Assembly (NCBI RefSeq): GCF_014054525.1
Contig: NZ_CP059564.1
Location: forward strand, 1,994,357 to 2,058,356
DNA length: 64,000 nt
Reading direction: 5' to 3'
Source of the DNA: Alysiella filiformis
GTDB lineage: Bacteria; Pseudomonadota; Gammaproteobacteria; Burkholderiales; Neisseriaceae
Each line of letters begins with the position of its first letter. Position 1 is the stretch's first letter. Both the position numbers and the translations under genes were made by a program. This document shows positions 9,254-18,581 of the stretch, one piece after another. The notes under the pieces are model-generated. The model saw only the letters and a program-made list of their open reading frames with translations, had not been told where the DNA came from and ran no database searches.

Positions 9254-9405
9254 GAAACCTTTGCAAAACCTACTTTTAAACTGACGTAGGGGCGGATTTC
9301 ATATCCGCCCTTTTTTCAATTTATTGATAAAAATGAAAATTTCTGCGACCCTAAACAGGGCAGATATGAAATCTGCCCCTACAAACCGAGTTTTGCAAAG
9401 GTTTC
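9254..9405. repeat. MITE-like element, family M copy 1
   Basis: A 152-bp element bounded by perfect 16-bp inverted ends, GAAACCTTTGCAAAAC at 9254-9269 and its complement at 9390-9405. Each half has a small hairpin (GGGCGGATTTCATATCCGCCC near 9290-9310 and a similar one near 9358-9378). No reading frame is present. Its ends resemble the termini of some IS5-family elements, so it may be a non-autonomous derivative; that is inference. A DUS abuts the right end. Confidence 0.8.
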
Positions 9406-9418
9406 AGGCTGCCTGAAA

Positions 9419-12175
9419 TCAATTTTCTTGCATCAAAATCTGCTTTTTCGCCCCATTTTTTAAAGTATAGCCCAAGCCCAACAGCAAAAACAACATGGGA
9501 TAAAACGCCAACCACACTTGCGGATACGGCAAAATCCACGACATTGCACCCAATGCCAAAATTTGCCAGCATAGCCATTGCCAAATTTGGCTGCCTGAAA
9601 CGCGATTGGCATAATCCAACACCACCGCAGGCAAAAACAGCACCGTTTGCACCACAGGATTGTTCAGCCAGCCGCGTTGGTCGCAGATTTGTTTGAGCAA
9701 AACGCTGGTGTTGAGCCACACAATCATCGTCCACAAAACAAAATACGGTTCACCCATCAAGCCCACGTCCATGCCCCAAAATTGGCTGGATGTGTCGCCT
9801 TTGATGTCGGAATTGTCCAGCGCAAACAAAAATCCGCCCCACAAAGCAGCCTGAACAAACCACCAACGCGAAAATTGGATTTCGTCCATGCGGTAAAGAT
9901 TCACATTCCACGCCAAGCCTGTACCCAAAATGCCCAACCAAAAAATTTTCCAAGCGTGAAGGTCAAACCAATTATTCAATACGCTGCTGGTTGCGCCCCA
10001 ATGTTTCAGCCAAATTGCGCCACACATCATGGCAATCGGCAGCACAATACCCAAAACGATTTGCCCGATTTTTCCGCCTGTAAATTGCAAATATTTTTGC
10101 GTGAAATTCGGTGCCATATTGTGCATTGAACCCACCAAAAATAAATAAACGCCGAAAAACACGCCCACAGCCATTGCACTCATCAACATCATGGCAATCA
10201 AGTCCGTAGCCAAATGACCACTGGAAAACAAAACCACAAATGACACAGTAATCAACACCGAAAAATACAGCATACGCAAAGTATCCGCGCGTTGGTCAAT
10301 GTGATTGAGTTCGCTCATGCCAAACAGACTTTTACGCTCTTCGCTGGGGACTTCGCTTTCCCATTCACTTTGCAAAATCAGTGCGATAAGCGCGGCTTTG
10401 CCACGTTTGCCCTTGTGCGCCAAATCGCTCAAAGCGCGTGAAATCGGGTAGCGCGTGGGCGTGTCAGGCTGCCTGAAATCGGGCGATTGCAATTCGGCTA
10501 TGTTCATGTATTTTTGCAACAATTCCAATTCATCGTGCGACAGCATTTGCGACACACGATAATCGTTGTGCCAGCCAAAATATTGACCCCATTGCGACCA
10601 AATGCGCGGTAGGAAAATCTTGTTTTCACGCAAAAAATCCAGCAGCAAATACGACACGCGCTCTTCATTGCCCAAAGGCAATTTTTGGATTAAAGCGCGG
10701 ATTTCGTCCCATTTATCAATCAAATGATGAGATTGACGCTGATTTTCCGCATAAATTTTGTCAATGAAAGCACGAATATCTTGTGGCGAAAATTCGGTGC
10801 TGCCTGAAAAATCGTATTGCGGCACAAGCATTTCCGCCTTTTCCAGCATTTCAGGCTGCCTGAAACTTTCCCCCTGCGTGATTTCATACCAATCGTTGAA
10901 CACATTTTCGGGCAAACGGTGCGGCAAATCGCGCAAATAATGCAACATTAAGGCATGAAGTTGCGCCAATTCCGTTTCAGACAGCATAAAAATGTCCGCG
11001 CGATACACCGCCCAAAAATAGCCGATTTCCGCGCTGCCGTCCGCGCTCAAATTTTGATAGGCGTGATTGAGAAAATCCGCCAACTCCTTAATATCATGAT
11101 AAAAATCAATCAGATGATGTTGATAATAAAAATGCTCGCGCTCATCATCGCTCAAAGCCGTGTTGCCCCACACATTGTCGCGCCACGCAAAACGCCGCCC
11201 CCAATGCCCCCACAAATGCGCCGAACGTGTTTGCCATTGTATCAACAAATCAAGCATTTGCTTGGCAATAAGCGGCTTGGCAAGCGGTGGCAAATCGTCC
11301 AACCACTTTTCCGTTTCCGCGTGCACCGCCCACACACCCGCCACGCCATCTTTTGCAAAAAGTGCATTTAAATGCGCCAATTTGTCGTCAATTTCAGCGA
11401 TTTGCGCGCTTTTCAGGCTGCCTGAAAATTCAGGAAATTGCGCTTGCCACGCTTGACGCAAATCATCGGGCAAATCATCGCGTTCACGCCACGCATGGAG
11501 CAAAATGCCCAAATGTTCGCGTTCTTCTTCCGAAAATGCCGCCAATTCAAGCGGATAACTTTGCCAAAACGCCCACAAATCGCCACCATTTTCGTCCAAA
11601 CTTTGCAAATGCGCCCACACATTTTGTGGCGATGACACACAATCCGCGTCATCTTGTTTGGCGTGCAAGCGGTTAAATTCGGCTTCGGTCAAAAGCTGCT
11701 GGTCTTCGTCCCACCAACCAAACCACGATGCGCCAAAATTCCACAACCATGGCACATAATGACTCTGCCCACGCAAAAAATCCAGCCAAAACAAAGCCGC
11801 CTCATCACGTTGATGAATTTCGGTTGTGTCCCAAATTTGCTCGCTCAAACTTTGGCGTTCGCGCAACACGCCCACCACGCCATCTTGGGCGATGATGTTT
11901 TGCACACGCGCAATCCACGCGGCGCATTCGGCATTGGGCGTGGTGGGCGGTGGATTTTCAGGCTGCCTGAAATCGGTTTGTGGCGGATTTTCGGGCGATT
12001 CATCTTCATCTTGATAAGGCGCAAGCCGCAAGGCTTCATCAAAGGCTTCGCGCAAATTTTGGTAGGCGGCAGCGTCATCGTCTGGGCGCGTGGTTTTGAG
12101 CAATTTGGCGTAGGCTTTGCGTATGGCTTTGGTGTCGGAAGTGGGGGCGATTTGAAGGATTTGCCAGCAGTTCAT
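9419..12175 (-). CDS. J-domain membrane protein, DjlB/DjlC-like, likely HscC co-chaperone
   Basis: This 918-residue protein opens with a J-like domain (MNCWQILQIAPTSDTKAIRK... then YAKLLKTTRPDDDAAAYQNLREAF, residues 1-50) in which the canonical HPD tripeptide reads RPD. A long soluble region of tryptophan- and aspartate-rich repeats follows (about 60-640, with recurring YxxPLWxxWGxxFGW-like patterns). The last 280 residues contain about eight hydrophobic segments. This matches E. coli DjlB/DjlC, J-proteins that serve HscC, and an hscC gene is present 4.6 kb away. Four DUS-derived peptides (FRQPE, FSGSLK, FRQPD) interrupt the soluble region. It stands alone between glnB and galK. The J-protein call is good; partnership with HscC is inferred. 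Confidence 0.75.
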   Translation of the reverse strand: MNCWQILQIAPTSDTKAIRKAYAKLLKTTRPDDDAAAYQNLREAFDEALRLAPYQDEDESPENPPQTDFRQPENPPPTTPNAECAAWIARVQNIIAQDGVVGVLRERQSLSEQIWDTTEIHQRDEAALFWLDFLRGQSHYVPWLWNFGASWFGWWDEDQQLLTEAEFNRLHAKQDDADCVSSPQNVWAHLQSLDENGGDLWAFWQSYPLELAAFSEEEREHLGILLHAWRERDDLPDDLRQAWQAQFPEFSGSLKSAQIAEIDDKLAHLNALFAKDGVAGVWAVHAETEKWLDDLPPLAKPLIAKQMLDLLIQWQTRSAHLWGHWGRRFAWRDNVWGNTALSDDEREHFYYQHHLIDFYHDIKELADFLNHAYQNLSADGSAEIGYFWAVYRADIFMLSETELAQLHALMLHYLRDLPHRLPENVFNDWYEITQGESFRQPEMLEKAEMLVPQYDFSGSTEFSPQDIRAFIDKIYAENQRQSHHLIDKWDEIRALIQKLPLGNEERVSYLLLDFLRENKIFLPRIWSQWGQYFGWHNDYRVSQMLSHDELELLQKYMNIAELQSPDFRQPDTPTRYPISRALSDLAHKGKRGKAALIALILQSEWESEVPSEERKSLFGMSELNHIDQRADTLRMLYFSVLITVSFVVLFSSGHLATDLIAMMLMSAMAVGVFFGVYLFLVGSMHNMAPNFTQKYLQFTGGKIGQIVLGIVLPIAMMCGAIWLKHWGATSSVLNNWFDLHAWKIFWLGILGTGLAWNVNLYRMDEIQFSRWWFVQAALWGGFLFALDNSDIKGDTSSQFWGMDVGLMGEPYFVLWTMIVWLNTSVLLKQICDQRGWLNNPVVQTVLFLPAVVLDYANRVSGSQIWQWLCWQILALGAMSWILPYPQVWLAFYPMLFLLLGLGYTLKNGAKKQILMQEN

Positions 12176-12261
12176 GATGATTGATTGAATTGAAATTAAA
12201 TGAAAAAACGCTTTCAGGCTGCCTGAAAAAAGCAGCCTGAATCAGCACAGAAAACCAACAG

Positions 12262-13395
12262 TTACAACACAGCCACACCAGAATGTGCCGTACAAACAAA
12301 CACTTCCTCTTGCAAACCCGTTTTAGCGTGATAATGTTGCGCCAAATGCGCTTTCACATCATCAACCAAATCATGCGGCAACAACGCCACCACACAACCA
12401 CCAAAACCGCCACCCGTCATGCGTACGCCACCGCGTTCGCCGATGATTTCGCCAATCAAATCCACCAAAACATCAACGGCTGGGTGCGTGATTTCAAATT
12501 CATCGCGCATACCGATGTGGCTTTCTGCCATCAAGCGCGATAAAGTCTTGATGTCATTGTTTTTCAAGGCATGGGCAGCGTCCAAAGTGCGTTGATTTTC
12601 CTGAATGATGTAACGTGCGCGTTTGGCAGCCACCGCGTCCAAGCCCGCTTTGCCTGCGTCAAATTCAGCCAGCGACACATCGCGCAAGGCTTCCACGCCA
12701 AAGTGTTTTGCAGCCATCTCGCATTGTTGGCGGCGCGTGTTGTATTCGCTGCCCACCAAGCCGCGTTGAACATGTGAATGCACAATCATCACGCTCAAAT
12801 TTTTTGGCAATTCAATCGCTTGGGTTTCCAGACTGCGGCAATCAATCAACACCGCACAATCGGTTTCGCCACACGCGCTGGTCAGTTGGTCCATGATGCC
12901 GCATTTGCAGCCGACAAATTCATTTTCCGCAAATTGCCCAATTTGGGCAACATCGGCATGATTGATTGGCAAATCAAAGGCTTGTGCAATCGCTTTGCCA
13001 ATCGCCACTTCCAATGCCGCCGATGAACTCAATCCTGCGCCCTGTGGCACGTTGCCGTGTATGGCTAATTGAAAACCGTGTTTTAAATCAAAGCCTTTAT
13101 GCTGAAATGCCCACACCACGCCACGCACATAGTTTGCCCATTGCTTTTCAGATTGGCTGATGGTTTCACGCAAATCAAATTCATCAAACGCATCATAATC
13201 CACCGCATAAACAGAGACTTGGGTATTATCCGTGCGGTGCAATGCCACATCGGTGTAAAAATCAATCGCGCAAGGCAACACAAAGCCATCGTTGTAGTCG
13301 GTGTGTTCGCCAATCAAATTCACGCGACCGTGTGCACGAACCACAAATTCAGGCTGCCTGAAAAATTGTTTGGCAAAAATTTCTTTTAAATTCAT
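12262..13395 (-). CDS. galK: Galactokinase
   Basis: GalK phosphorylates alpha-D-galactose to galactose 1-phosphate, the first committed Leloir step. The 377-residue protein shows the galactokinase signature GRVNLIGEHTDYNDGFVLP, the GHMP-kinase ATP loop VPQGAGLSSSAALEVA, and the C-terminal motif GGVRMTGGGFGGCVVALLP. The ATG at 13393-13395 is chosen because AAGG lies nine bases upstream; a TTG nine bases earlier is less likely. A DUS near the N-terminus is read as FFRQPEF. It lies 12 bases after the stop of an amino-acid-type binding lipoprotein and downstream of mglBAC, so galactose uptake and phosphorylation are clustered. galE is not in the window. Confidence 0.96.
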   Translation of the reverse strand: MNLKEIFAKQFFRQPEFVVRAHGRVNLIGEHTDYNDGFVLPCAIDFYTDVALHRTDNTQVSVYAVDYDAFDEFDLRETISQSEKQWANYVRGVVWAFQHKGFDLKHGFQLAIHGNVPQGAGLSSSAALEVAIGKAIAQAFDLPINHADVAQIGQFAENEFVGCKCGIMDQLTSACGETDCAVLIDCRSLETQAIELPKNLSVMIVHSHVQRGLVGSEYNTRRQQCEMAAKHFGVEALRDVSLAEFDAGKAGLDAVAAKRARYIIQENQRTLDAAHALKNNDIKTLSRLMAESHIGMRDEFEITHPAVDVLVDLIGEIIGERGGVRMTGGGFGGCVVALLPHDLVDDVKAHLAQHYHAKTGLQEEVFVCTAHSGVAVL

Positions 13396-13406
13396 TTTGT
13401 TCAACC

Positions 13407-14195
13407 TTATTGTTTTGACCAGTATTTTTGGTAAATTTTGTCGTAAGTGCCGTCTTGTTTCACTTTGTTCAAGCCCATGTTCAGGCGATGAACCAGCTCA
13501 TTGTCGCCTTTTTGCACCGCCCAACCGTAATATGAAACGGGGCTATTGTCTTCATAAATAATGTGAAATTTTTTTTCGGGATATTGTTTTTGATAATATT
13601 CCAAAGTAATGCTTGCGCCCACCATGGCTTCCGATTCGCCATTGAGCAGACTTTTGACTTGTCCCCACACGCTGTCGGGGTAAACCATGTTTTTGCCCGA
13701 ATCGTTGGCAAACACAGGCACGAGTTTTTCATAAACGGTGTTTTTGCGTAAATTGACTTTTCTGCCTTTTAAATCGCTGAATTTTTGGGCTTTGGCTAAT
13801 TTGGGCACCACCATCACGCCTGTTTTATAGGGCAACACAGGGTCGGTAAAATCCATTTGCTGCTTGCGCTCATCGGTAATCGTTACCGAACCCAAAATCA
13901 TGTCGGCTTCTTTGTGTTGCAAGCGTTGCAACAAACCGCCCCAAGAATCAATGGTGTATTCCACCGTAAAGCCTTGTTTTTCGGCAACGGCTTGCAACAA
14001 TTCGGCTTCAAAGCCTTCTACCTTGCCCTTGCCATCGTGCATGACCACAGGAAATTTGGACAATTCGCTGCCCACGCGATACACGCTTTTGACTTCTTTT
14101 TTGGGGGCTGGATTTTCGCTGGCTTTTTCGCCCGAACAGGCAGCCAATGCCACCATCATGCACAATGCACTTGTTTTCACAATCCAATTTCTCAT
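13407..14195 (-). CDS. Solitary amino-acid-type ABC substrate-binding lipoprotein
   Basis: A 262-residue periplasmic binding protein of the SBP_bac_3 family, which usually binds polar amino acids or cystine. The signal peptide ends in the lipobox VALAACSG, so it should be membrane-anchored. Family motifs include GFEAELLQAVAEKQGFTVEY, the LQHKEADMILGSVTITDERK segment with the ligand-binding arginine, and FTDPVLPYKTGVMV. An AGGAG ribosome site precedes the ATG. There is no cognate permease or ATPase nearby: the flanking genes are mglC upstream (across a repeat) and galK 11 bases downstream. It may feed an unlinked transporter. The ligand cannot be read from the sequence. Confidence 0.88.
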   Translation of the reverse strand: MRNWIVKTSALCMMVALAACSGEKASENPAPKKEVKSVYRVGSELSKFPVVMHDGKGKVEGFEAELLQAVAEKQGFTVEYTIDSWGGLLQRLQHKEADMILGSVTITDERKQQMDFTDPVLPYKTGVMVVPKLAKAQKFSDLKGRKVNLRKNTVYEKLVPVFANDSGKNMVYPDSVWGQVKSLLNGESEAMVGASITLEYYQKQYPEKKFHIIYEDNSPVSYYGWAVQKGDNELVHRLNMGLNKVKQDGTYDKIYQKYWSKQ

Positions 14196-14212
14196 TTTGA
14201 GTTTTCTCCTAA

Positions 14213-14329
14213 AAACCTGTATTCGCAAGATTGATGATTTGATTTTATTGACCATTCTTGCGAATACAAGGCAGTAGGCGCATGAAGTGGCGATAAAAGC
14301 AAGCGATTCAAATGATGAACACAGGTTCT
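14213..14329. repeat. Palindromic repeat with AACCTGT ends, family T copy 1
   Basis: A non-coding element with inverted ends AACCTGT(ATTC) at 14213 and GAACACAGGTT near 14318-14328. It contains an internal hairpin ATTCGCAAGA/TCTTGCGAAT (14221-14230, 14254-14263). A shorter relative with perfect 12-bp ends lies at 20731-20802 and a remnant at 34563-34604. The gap 14196-14481 also contains a terminator after mglC; no gene is seen in it. Confidence 0.65.
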
Positions 14330-14430
14330 AAAACATCACAGACAATCCAATCAAAAATGGCAGCATGATGTTTTTTGTGCCATTTTCAACGGACACCTTT
14401 ATCATTAAGATATTGCCAAGAAAGATAAAA

Positions 14431-14469
14431 TTTCAGGCAGCCTTTATTTTACAAAAGGCTGCCTGAAAT
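14431..14469 (-). terminator. DUS-based terminator of the mgl operon
   Basis: Arms TTTCAGGCAGCCTTT and AAAGGCTGCCTGAAA form a 15-bp stem 13 bases after the mglC stop codon. Confidence 0.7.
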
Positions 14470-14481
14470 CACAAATATTGC

Positions 14482-15492
14482 TTATTTTTTCTTGGCGTAT
14501 TTCAAAGAGTCAATCGCCACCGCCAGCACAATAATCGCGCCTTTGATGATGTATTGCCAATAGGGACTCACACCAATGTAGGTTAAACCATAGTTAATCA
14601 AAGTGAAAATAATCACGCCCAACACCACGCCAATCACTTTGCCCACGCCACCGCTAAACGACACGCCACCAATCACACAAGCGGCAATCGCGTCCAATTC
14701 GTACATGAAACCCAAATTGTTGGTTGCCGAACCAATGCGCCCCGCCTCCAAAAAGCCGCCAAATGCATAAAAAATGCCCGACAAAGTGTAAATGCCCAAT
14801 AAATTCAAGGTAACGTTCACGCCAGACACACGCGCCGCTTCGGGGTTACCGCCAATGGCGAAAATGTTTTTGCCAAAACGGGTTTTGTTCCAAATCACCC
14901 ACACCAAGGCAATCGCCACCAGCGCGTAAAGCGTGATGTAGGACAATTTAAAACTGCCCAACATGAAAAAACCTTGTGTAAAAGTGGTATAAGCTGAATC
15001 CAAACCTGCAATCGGTGCCGCCCCCACTTTATCGTAATACAATGAATTGATGCCGTAAATCACCAACATCGTACCCAAAGTGGCGATAAAAGGCGTTACG
15101 TTCAACAACGTAACAATCACGCCATTAAGCAAACCCAACAAAGCACCAATCACGCACACCAGCAAAATCACCAATGGAATCGGCACCACGTCCATATCGG
15201 GGAAAACTTTATTGACATTGGAAGTGGCTTGCAGCAAAGTGGCGGCAATCACGGCAGACAAACCCACTTGTCGCCCCACCGACAAATCCGTACCCTGCGT
15301 TACAATCAAACCTGCCACGCCCAAAGCAATGATAATCCGCACCGATGATTGTGTGAGAATATTACTGAAATTGCCCAAACTCAAAAAGCTCGGGTCTTTG
15401 ACCACAATCACCACCAACAACATCAATAACACAAAATACAAAGCGTAATTTTTGAAAATGTCCATCGCTTTACTGGATTGCGTTGCACTCAT
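14482..15492 (-). CDS. mglC: Galactose/methyl-galactoside ABC transporter permease MglC
   Basis: MglC is the membrane-spanning subunit of the high-affinity galactose/glucose importer. The 336-residue protein is almost entirely hydrophobic with about ten membrane segments. It carries the sugar-permease signature GTDLSVGRQVGLSAVIAATL near residue 67, the FGKNIFAIGGNPEAARVSGVNV loop that contacts the ATPase, and ACVIGGVSFSGGVG. Length and sequence match E. coli MglC closely, which separates it from ribose or xylose permeases. It is the last gene of mglB-mglA-mglC, 54 bases after mglA with a DUS in between, and is followed by a terminator hairpin. Confidence 0.96.
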   Translation of the reverse strand: MSATQSSKAMDIFKNYALYFVLLMLLVVIVVKDPSFLSLGNFSNILTQSSVRIIIALGVAGLIVTQGTDLSVGRQVGLSAVIAATLLQATSNVNKVFPDMDVVPIPLVILLVCVIGALLGLLNGVIVTLLNVTPFIATLGTMLVIYGINSLYYDKVGAAPIAGLDSAYTTFTQGFFMLGSFKLSYITLYALVAIALVWVIWNKTRFGKNIFAIGGNPEAARVSGVNVTLNLLGIYTLSGIFYAFGGFLEAGRIGSATNNLGFMYELDAIAACVIGGVSFSGGVGKVIGVVLGVIIFTLINYGLTYIGVSPYWQYIIKGAIIVLAVAIDSLKYAKKK

Positions 15493-15546
15493 TTTATTTC
15501 CTTTAAAAAATGGATTTTTTGTTTTCAGGCTGCCTGAAAAAAACCT

Positions 15547-17061
15547 TTACAAATATTTCGCCGACAACTGCAAAATTTCCTCTTGTGAAGTTTTTGCCGT
15601 TTCCACAATGCCTGCGACTTTGCCTGCGCTCATCACCAAAATGCGGTCGCTCACGCCCAGCAATTCGGGCATTTCCGATGAAATCATAATCACCGATTTG
15701 CCGCGTTTGGCTAAATCGGCAATCAGTTGATAAATCTCAAATTTTGCGCCAATGTCAATGCCACGCGTGGGTTCGTCCAACATCAAAATATCGGGGTGGG
15801 TCAGCAACCAACGCCCCAAAATCACTTTTTGCTGATTGCCGCCCGACAGCGTGCCAATGCGCGTGGCTTGATTGGGCGTTTTCACGCGCATGGCATCAAT
15901 CACCCATTGCGTGTCTTTTTCCATTTCGCTGTTGTCCAGCAAAAAGCCTTTTTCATAATGTTTCACATTGGCAATCAATGAGTTGAAATTGATGTCCAAA
16001 CCCGCAAAAATGCCTGTGCTGCGGCGTTCTTCTGTTACCAAAGCAAAACCGTTTTCAATCGCTTCAACGGGCGATTTGTTCAACACGGGCTTGCCTTTAA
16101 CCCAAACTTCGCCATCTGCACGTTCGCGTATGCCAAACAGTGTTTCCACGATGTCGGTGCGTTTTGCGCCCACCAATCCGCCAATACCCAATACTTCGCC
16201 TTGACGCAATTCAAAGCTCACGTTTTGGATAGAGGGTTGATTTTTCGCCGTTAAATTTTTCACACGCAACACCACTTCGCCAATTTGATTTTGCTTGGCG
16301 GGGAAACGTTGGGTCAGGCTGCGCCCCACCATTTTTGCCACCAAATCGTCCATAGACGTGTCCACCGAATTGACGGTGTCTATCCATTTGCCATCGCGCA
16401 TAATCGTAATCGCATCACACAGTTGGAAAATTTCTTCCATTTTGTGCGAAATGTAAATGATGCCGCAACCACGGTCTTTGAGTTTGCGAACAATGGTAAA
16501 CAGGTGCGCCACTTCTTTTTCAGACAGCGAAGAAGTGGGTTCGTCCATAATCACAATTTTGGCGTTGTAGGAAAATGCTTTTGCAATTTCAATCATTTGC
16601 ATTTCCGACACGGTTAAATTCGCCACTTTTTCGTTGGGGTCAAGTTTGATGCCCAATTCGTCAAAAATCGCTTGTGTGTCTTCATGCATTTTTTTGTGGT
16701 CCACAAAAATCCCTTTGGTGGGATAGCGACCGAGCCACAAATTGTCCATCACACTTAATTGTTTCACCAAATTCAGCTCTTGATGAACCATGGAAATGCC
16801 GTTTTCAAGGGCTTCTTTGGCATTGGTAAAATTGGCTTCTTTGCCCAAAAATTGTATGCTGCCTGAATCTTTGGCGTAAATCCCAAACAGGCATTTGAGC
16901 AGCGTGGATTTGCCTGCGCCATTTTCGCCCATCAGCGCGTGAACCGAGTGGGCGCGGACTTGTAAATTCACACCGTCCAAAGCTTTCACACCGGGGAAGG
17001 CTTTGTGAATGTCCGTCATGGTCAGCAAAATTTCGCCTGTGGAAGGTTGAGGTATGCTCAT
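15547..17061 (-). CDS. mglA: Galactose/methyl-galactoside ABC transporter ATPase MglA
   Basis: MglA is the double ATPase that drives galactose import. From the ATG at 17059-17061 (ribosome site AAAGGAAAGC) it is 504 residues and contains two ABC modules. The first has Walker [13 protein letters not shown] and Walker [12 protein letters not shown]. The second has the degenerate P-loop [10 protein letters not shown] typical of sugar importers, signature [15 protein letters not shown] and Walker [14 protein letters not shown]. The reading frame is open upstream to 17172 through a DUS, but the extension lacks family sequence. It sits between mglB and mglC in the expected order. Confidence 0.96.
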   Translation of the reverse strand: MSIPQPSTGEILLTMTDIHKAFPGVKALDGVNLQVRAHSVHALMGENGAGKSTLLKCLFGIYAKDSGSIQFLGKEANFTNAKEALENGISMVHQELNLVKQLSVMDNLWLGRYPTKGIFVDHKKMHEDTQAIFDELGIKLDPNEKVANLTVSEMQMIEIAKAFSYNAKIVIMDEPTSSLSEKEVAHLFTIVRKLKDRGCGIIYISHKMEEIFQLCDAITIMRDGKWIDTVNSVDTSMDDLVAKMVGRSLTQRFPAKQNQIGEVVLRVKNLTAKNQPSIQNVSFELRQGEVLGIGGLVGAKRTDIVETLFGIRERADGEVWVKGKPVLNKSPVEAIENGFALVTEERRSTGIFAGLDINFNSLIANVKHYEKGFLLDNSEMEKDTQWVIDAMRVKTPNQATRIGTLSGGNQQKVILGRWLLTHPDILMLDEPTRGIDIGAKFEIYQLIADLAKRGKSVIMISSEMPELLGVSDRILVMSAGKVAGIVETAKTSQEEILQLSAKYL

Positions 17062-17180
17062 TTGCTTTCCTTTGTTATTTGATTTTTTGTGGGGAATTGG
17101 GTTTTCAGGCTGCCTGAAACCCCAATCGCAAAACAAGCGACCGACTTCCAAAAAGCCAGTCGCTTGTTTCACAAAAACAA

Positions 17181-18221
17181 TTATTTCAAGAATTTATCCA
17201 AATTGGTTTTGTCCACCGCCACATAAGGAATGCGGATTTGGTTGCCGTCCAATTTGATGGCGGTATTGGCTTTGGGGTCTTTGCCATTTGCCAAATCCAC
17301 CGCCAGCGCGTACACCGCTTTGGCTTGGCTTTCGCCATCGTTCAATACCGTGCCTTTCATCACATCGGCTTTAACCATTTGCAAAGCCTCTGGCAATGCG
17401 TCCACACCAAATGTGGGCAACACTTTACCGCCTGCTTTCATGGCTTCCACGGCACCCATTGCCATGCCGTCATTGTTGGCGATGACCACTTCAATTTGCT
17501 TGCCGTTTGGCCCCGACAACCACGCTTGCATTTTGTCTTTGCCTTGTGCCGCGTCCCACATGCCTGTGTCTTCTTGCAATTTATTGGTTTTGATGCCGTT
17601 GGCGTTCAATTTTTCAATCACGAATTTGGTACGCGCTTCCGCATCGGGGTGTCCTGGTTCGCCTTTGAGCAGCACATAATCAATCACGCCATCTTTATTC
17701 AAATCCCAATCGGGGTTTTCTTTCCATGTTTTGGTAATCAATTCGCCTTGAATTTCGCCTGATTCTTGTGGATTGGCACCCACATAATAGGCTTTTTCGT
17801 AGGTTTTCAATGCGGCTTCACCAGGGTCTTTGTTGAAAAACACCACAGGCACGTTGGCGGCTTTGGCTTTTTCAATGATGGTGGGTGCGGCGGCGGGGTC
17901 CACCAAGTTAATCGCCAAGGCTTTTACGCCTTTTGCCAACAACACATCAACCTGATTGTTTTGTTCAGACTGGTTATTTTGCGAATCGTTCATCAACAAT
18001 TCAGCCGTTTTCAAGGTAGTGGCTTCATTTTCCAAAGCCTTACGCATCAACGCCATGAAATTATCATCGTATTTATAAATGGTTACGCCCACTTTTACCG
18101 CATCGCCAGCAGGAGCAGCCGTTGCGCCACCGCCATTTTGTTGCGTGGCGGCTTTATCGCCACACGCGCTCAAACCCAAAATCACTGCCAAAGCCAAACT
18201 CATTGTGCTTAATTTTTTCAT
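17181..18221 (-). CDS. mglB: Galactose/glucose-binding protein MglB
   Basis: The periplasmic D-galactose/D-glucose receptor of the Mgl importer, 346 residues. The N-terminus [20 protein letters not shown] resembles a lipoprotein signal, so unlike the E. coli protein it is probably lipid-anchored. A Gly/Ala-rich linker then leads into the type I periplasmic-binding fold, with [42 protein letters not shown] (the calcium-site loop of MglB) and the sugar-binding [15 protein letters not shown] paralogue at 39124-40173 sits beside a sensor kinase. The start is preceded by an AGGAG-like site. The gene is divergent from galT across 360 bases. Confidence 0.95.
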   Translation of the reverse strand: MKKLSTMSLALAVILGLSACGDKAATQQNGGGATAAPAGDAVKVGVTIYKYDDNFMALMRKALENEATTLKTAELLMNDSQNNQSEQNNQVDVLLAKGVKALAINLVDPAAAPTIIEKAKAANVPVVFFNKDPGEAALKTYEKAYYVGANPQESGEIQGELITKTWKENPDWDLNKDGVIDYVLLKGEPGHPDAEARTKFVIEKLNANGIKTNKLQEDTGMWDAAQGKDKMQAWLSGPNGKQIEVVIANNDGMAMGAVEAMKAGGKVLPTFGVDALPEALQMVKADVMKGTVLNDGESQAKAVYALAVDLANGKDPKANTAIKLDGNQIRIPYVAVDKTNLDKFLK

Positions 18222-18581
18222 GGTAAAACTCCTAAAAATGAGGTCTTAATGTGTTGTCGATTGTCGCCCTATTTTTTGATTGGGCGTGGGGGCGGAATCA
18301 TCGCCAAAAGCACATCATTTCAGCCCCTACAATTCGCAATTTTGAAGTTTGAATTAAAAAAAAGTTTTTGTAAATGTTTTTTTACACAATATCACGAAAA
18401 TTTGTGGCAATAATTGAATTGATTTATGATTTTCAGGCAGCCTGAACGTGTAATTGCAGGTAACAATCAGTAATAAAACTACATTTTTTCCATGTTATTC
18501 GCTTTCAGGCAGCCTGAAACGGCTTGCTTTGTGTGTTAAATTTTGTTTAAATGACGCGATTTTCAACGCAAAGGAAAAGCC
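18222..18581. promoter_or_regulatory. mglB-galT divergent intergenic region with a HexR-like box
   Basis: This 360-base AT-rich region separates the divergent galactose transporter and galT. It holds two DUS copies and, at 18469-18483, AGTAATAAAACTACA, one base different from the box that overlaps the gdhA promoter. A weak promoter for galT may be TTGCTT (18524-18529), 16 bases, TTTAAA (18546-18551). I could not pick out a convincing mglB promoter. No small gene is evident. Confidence 0.4.

Noticed and set aside
12075-12299. 74-codon minus-strand frame between galK and the J-protein
   Set aside because: Crosses two DUS copies and overlaps the J-protein start; no conserved features.
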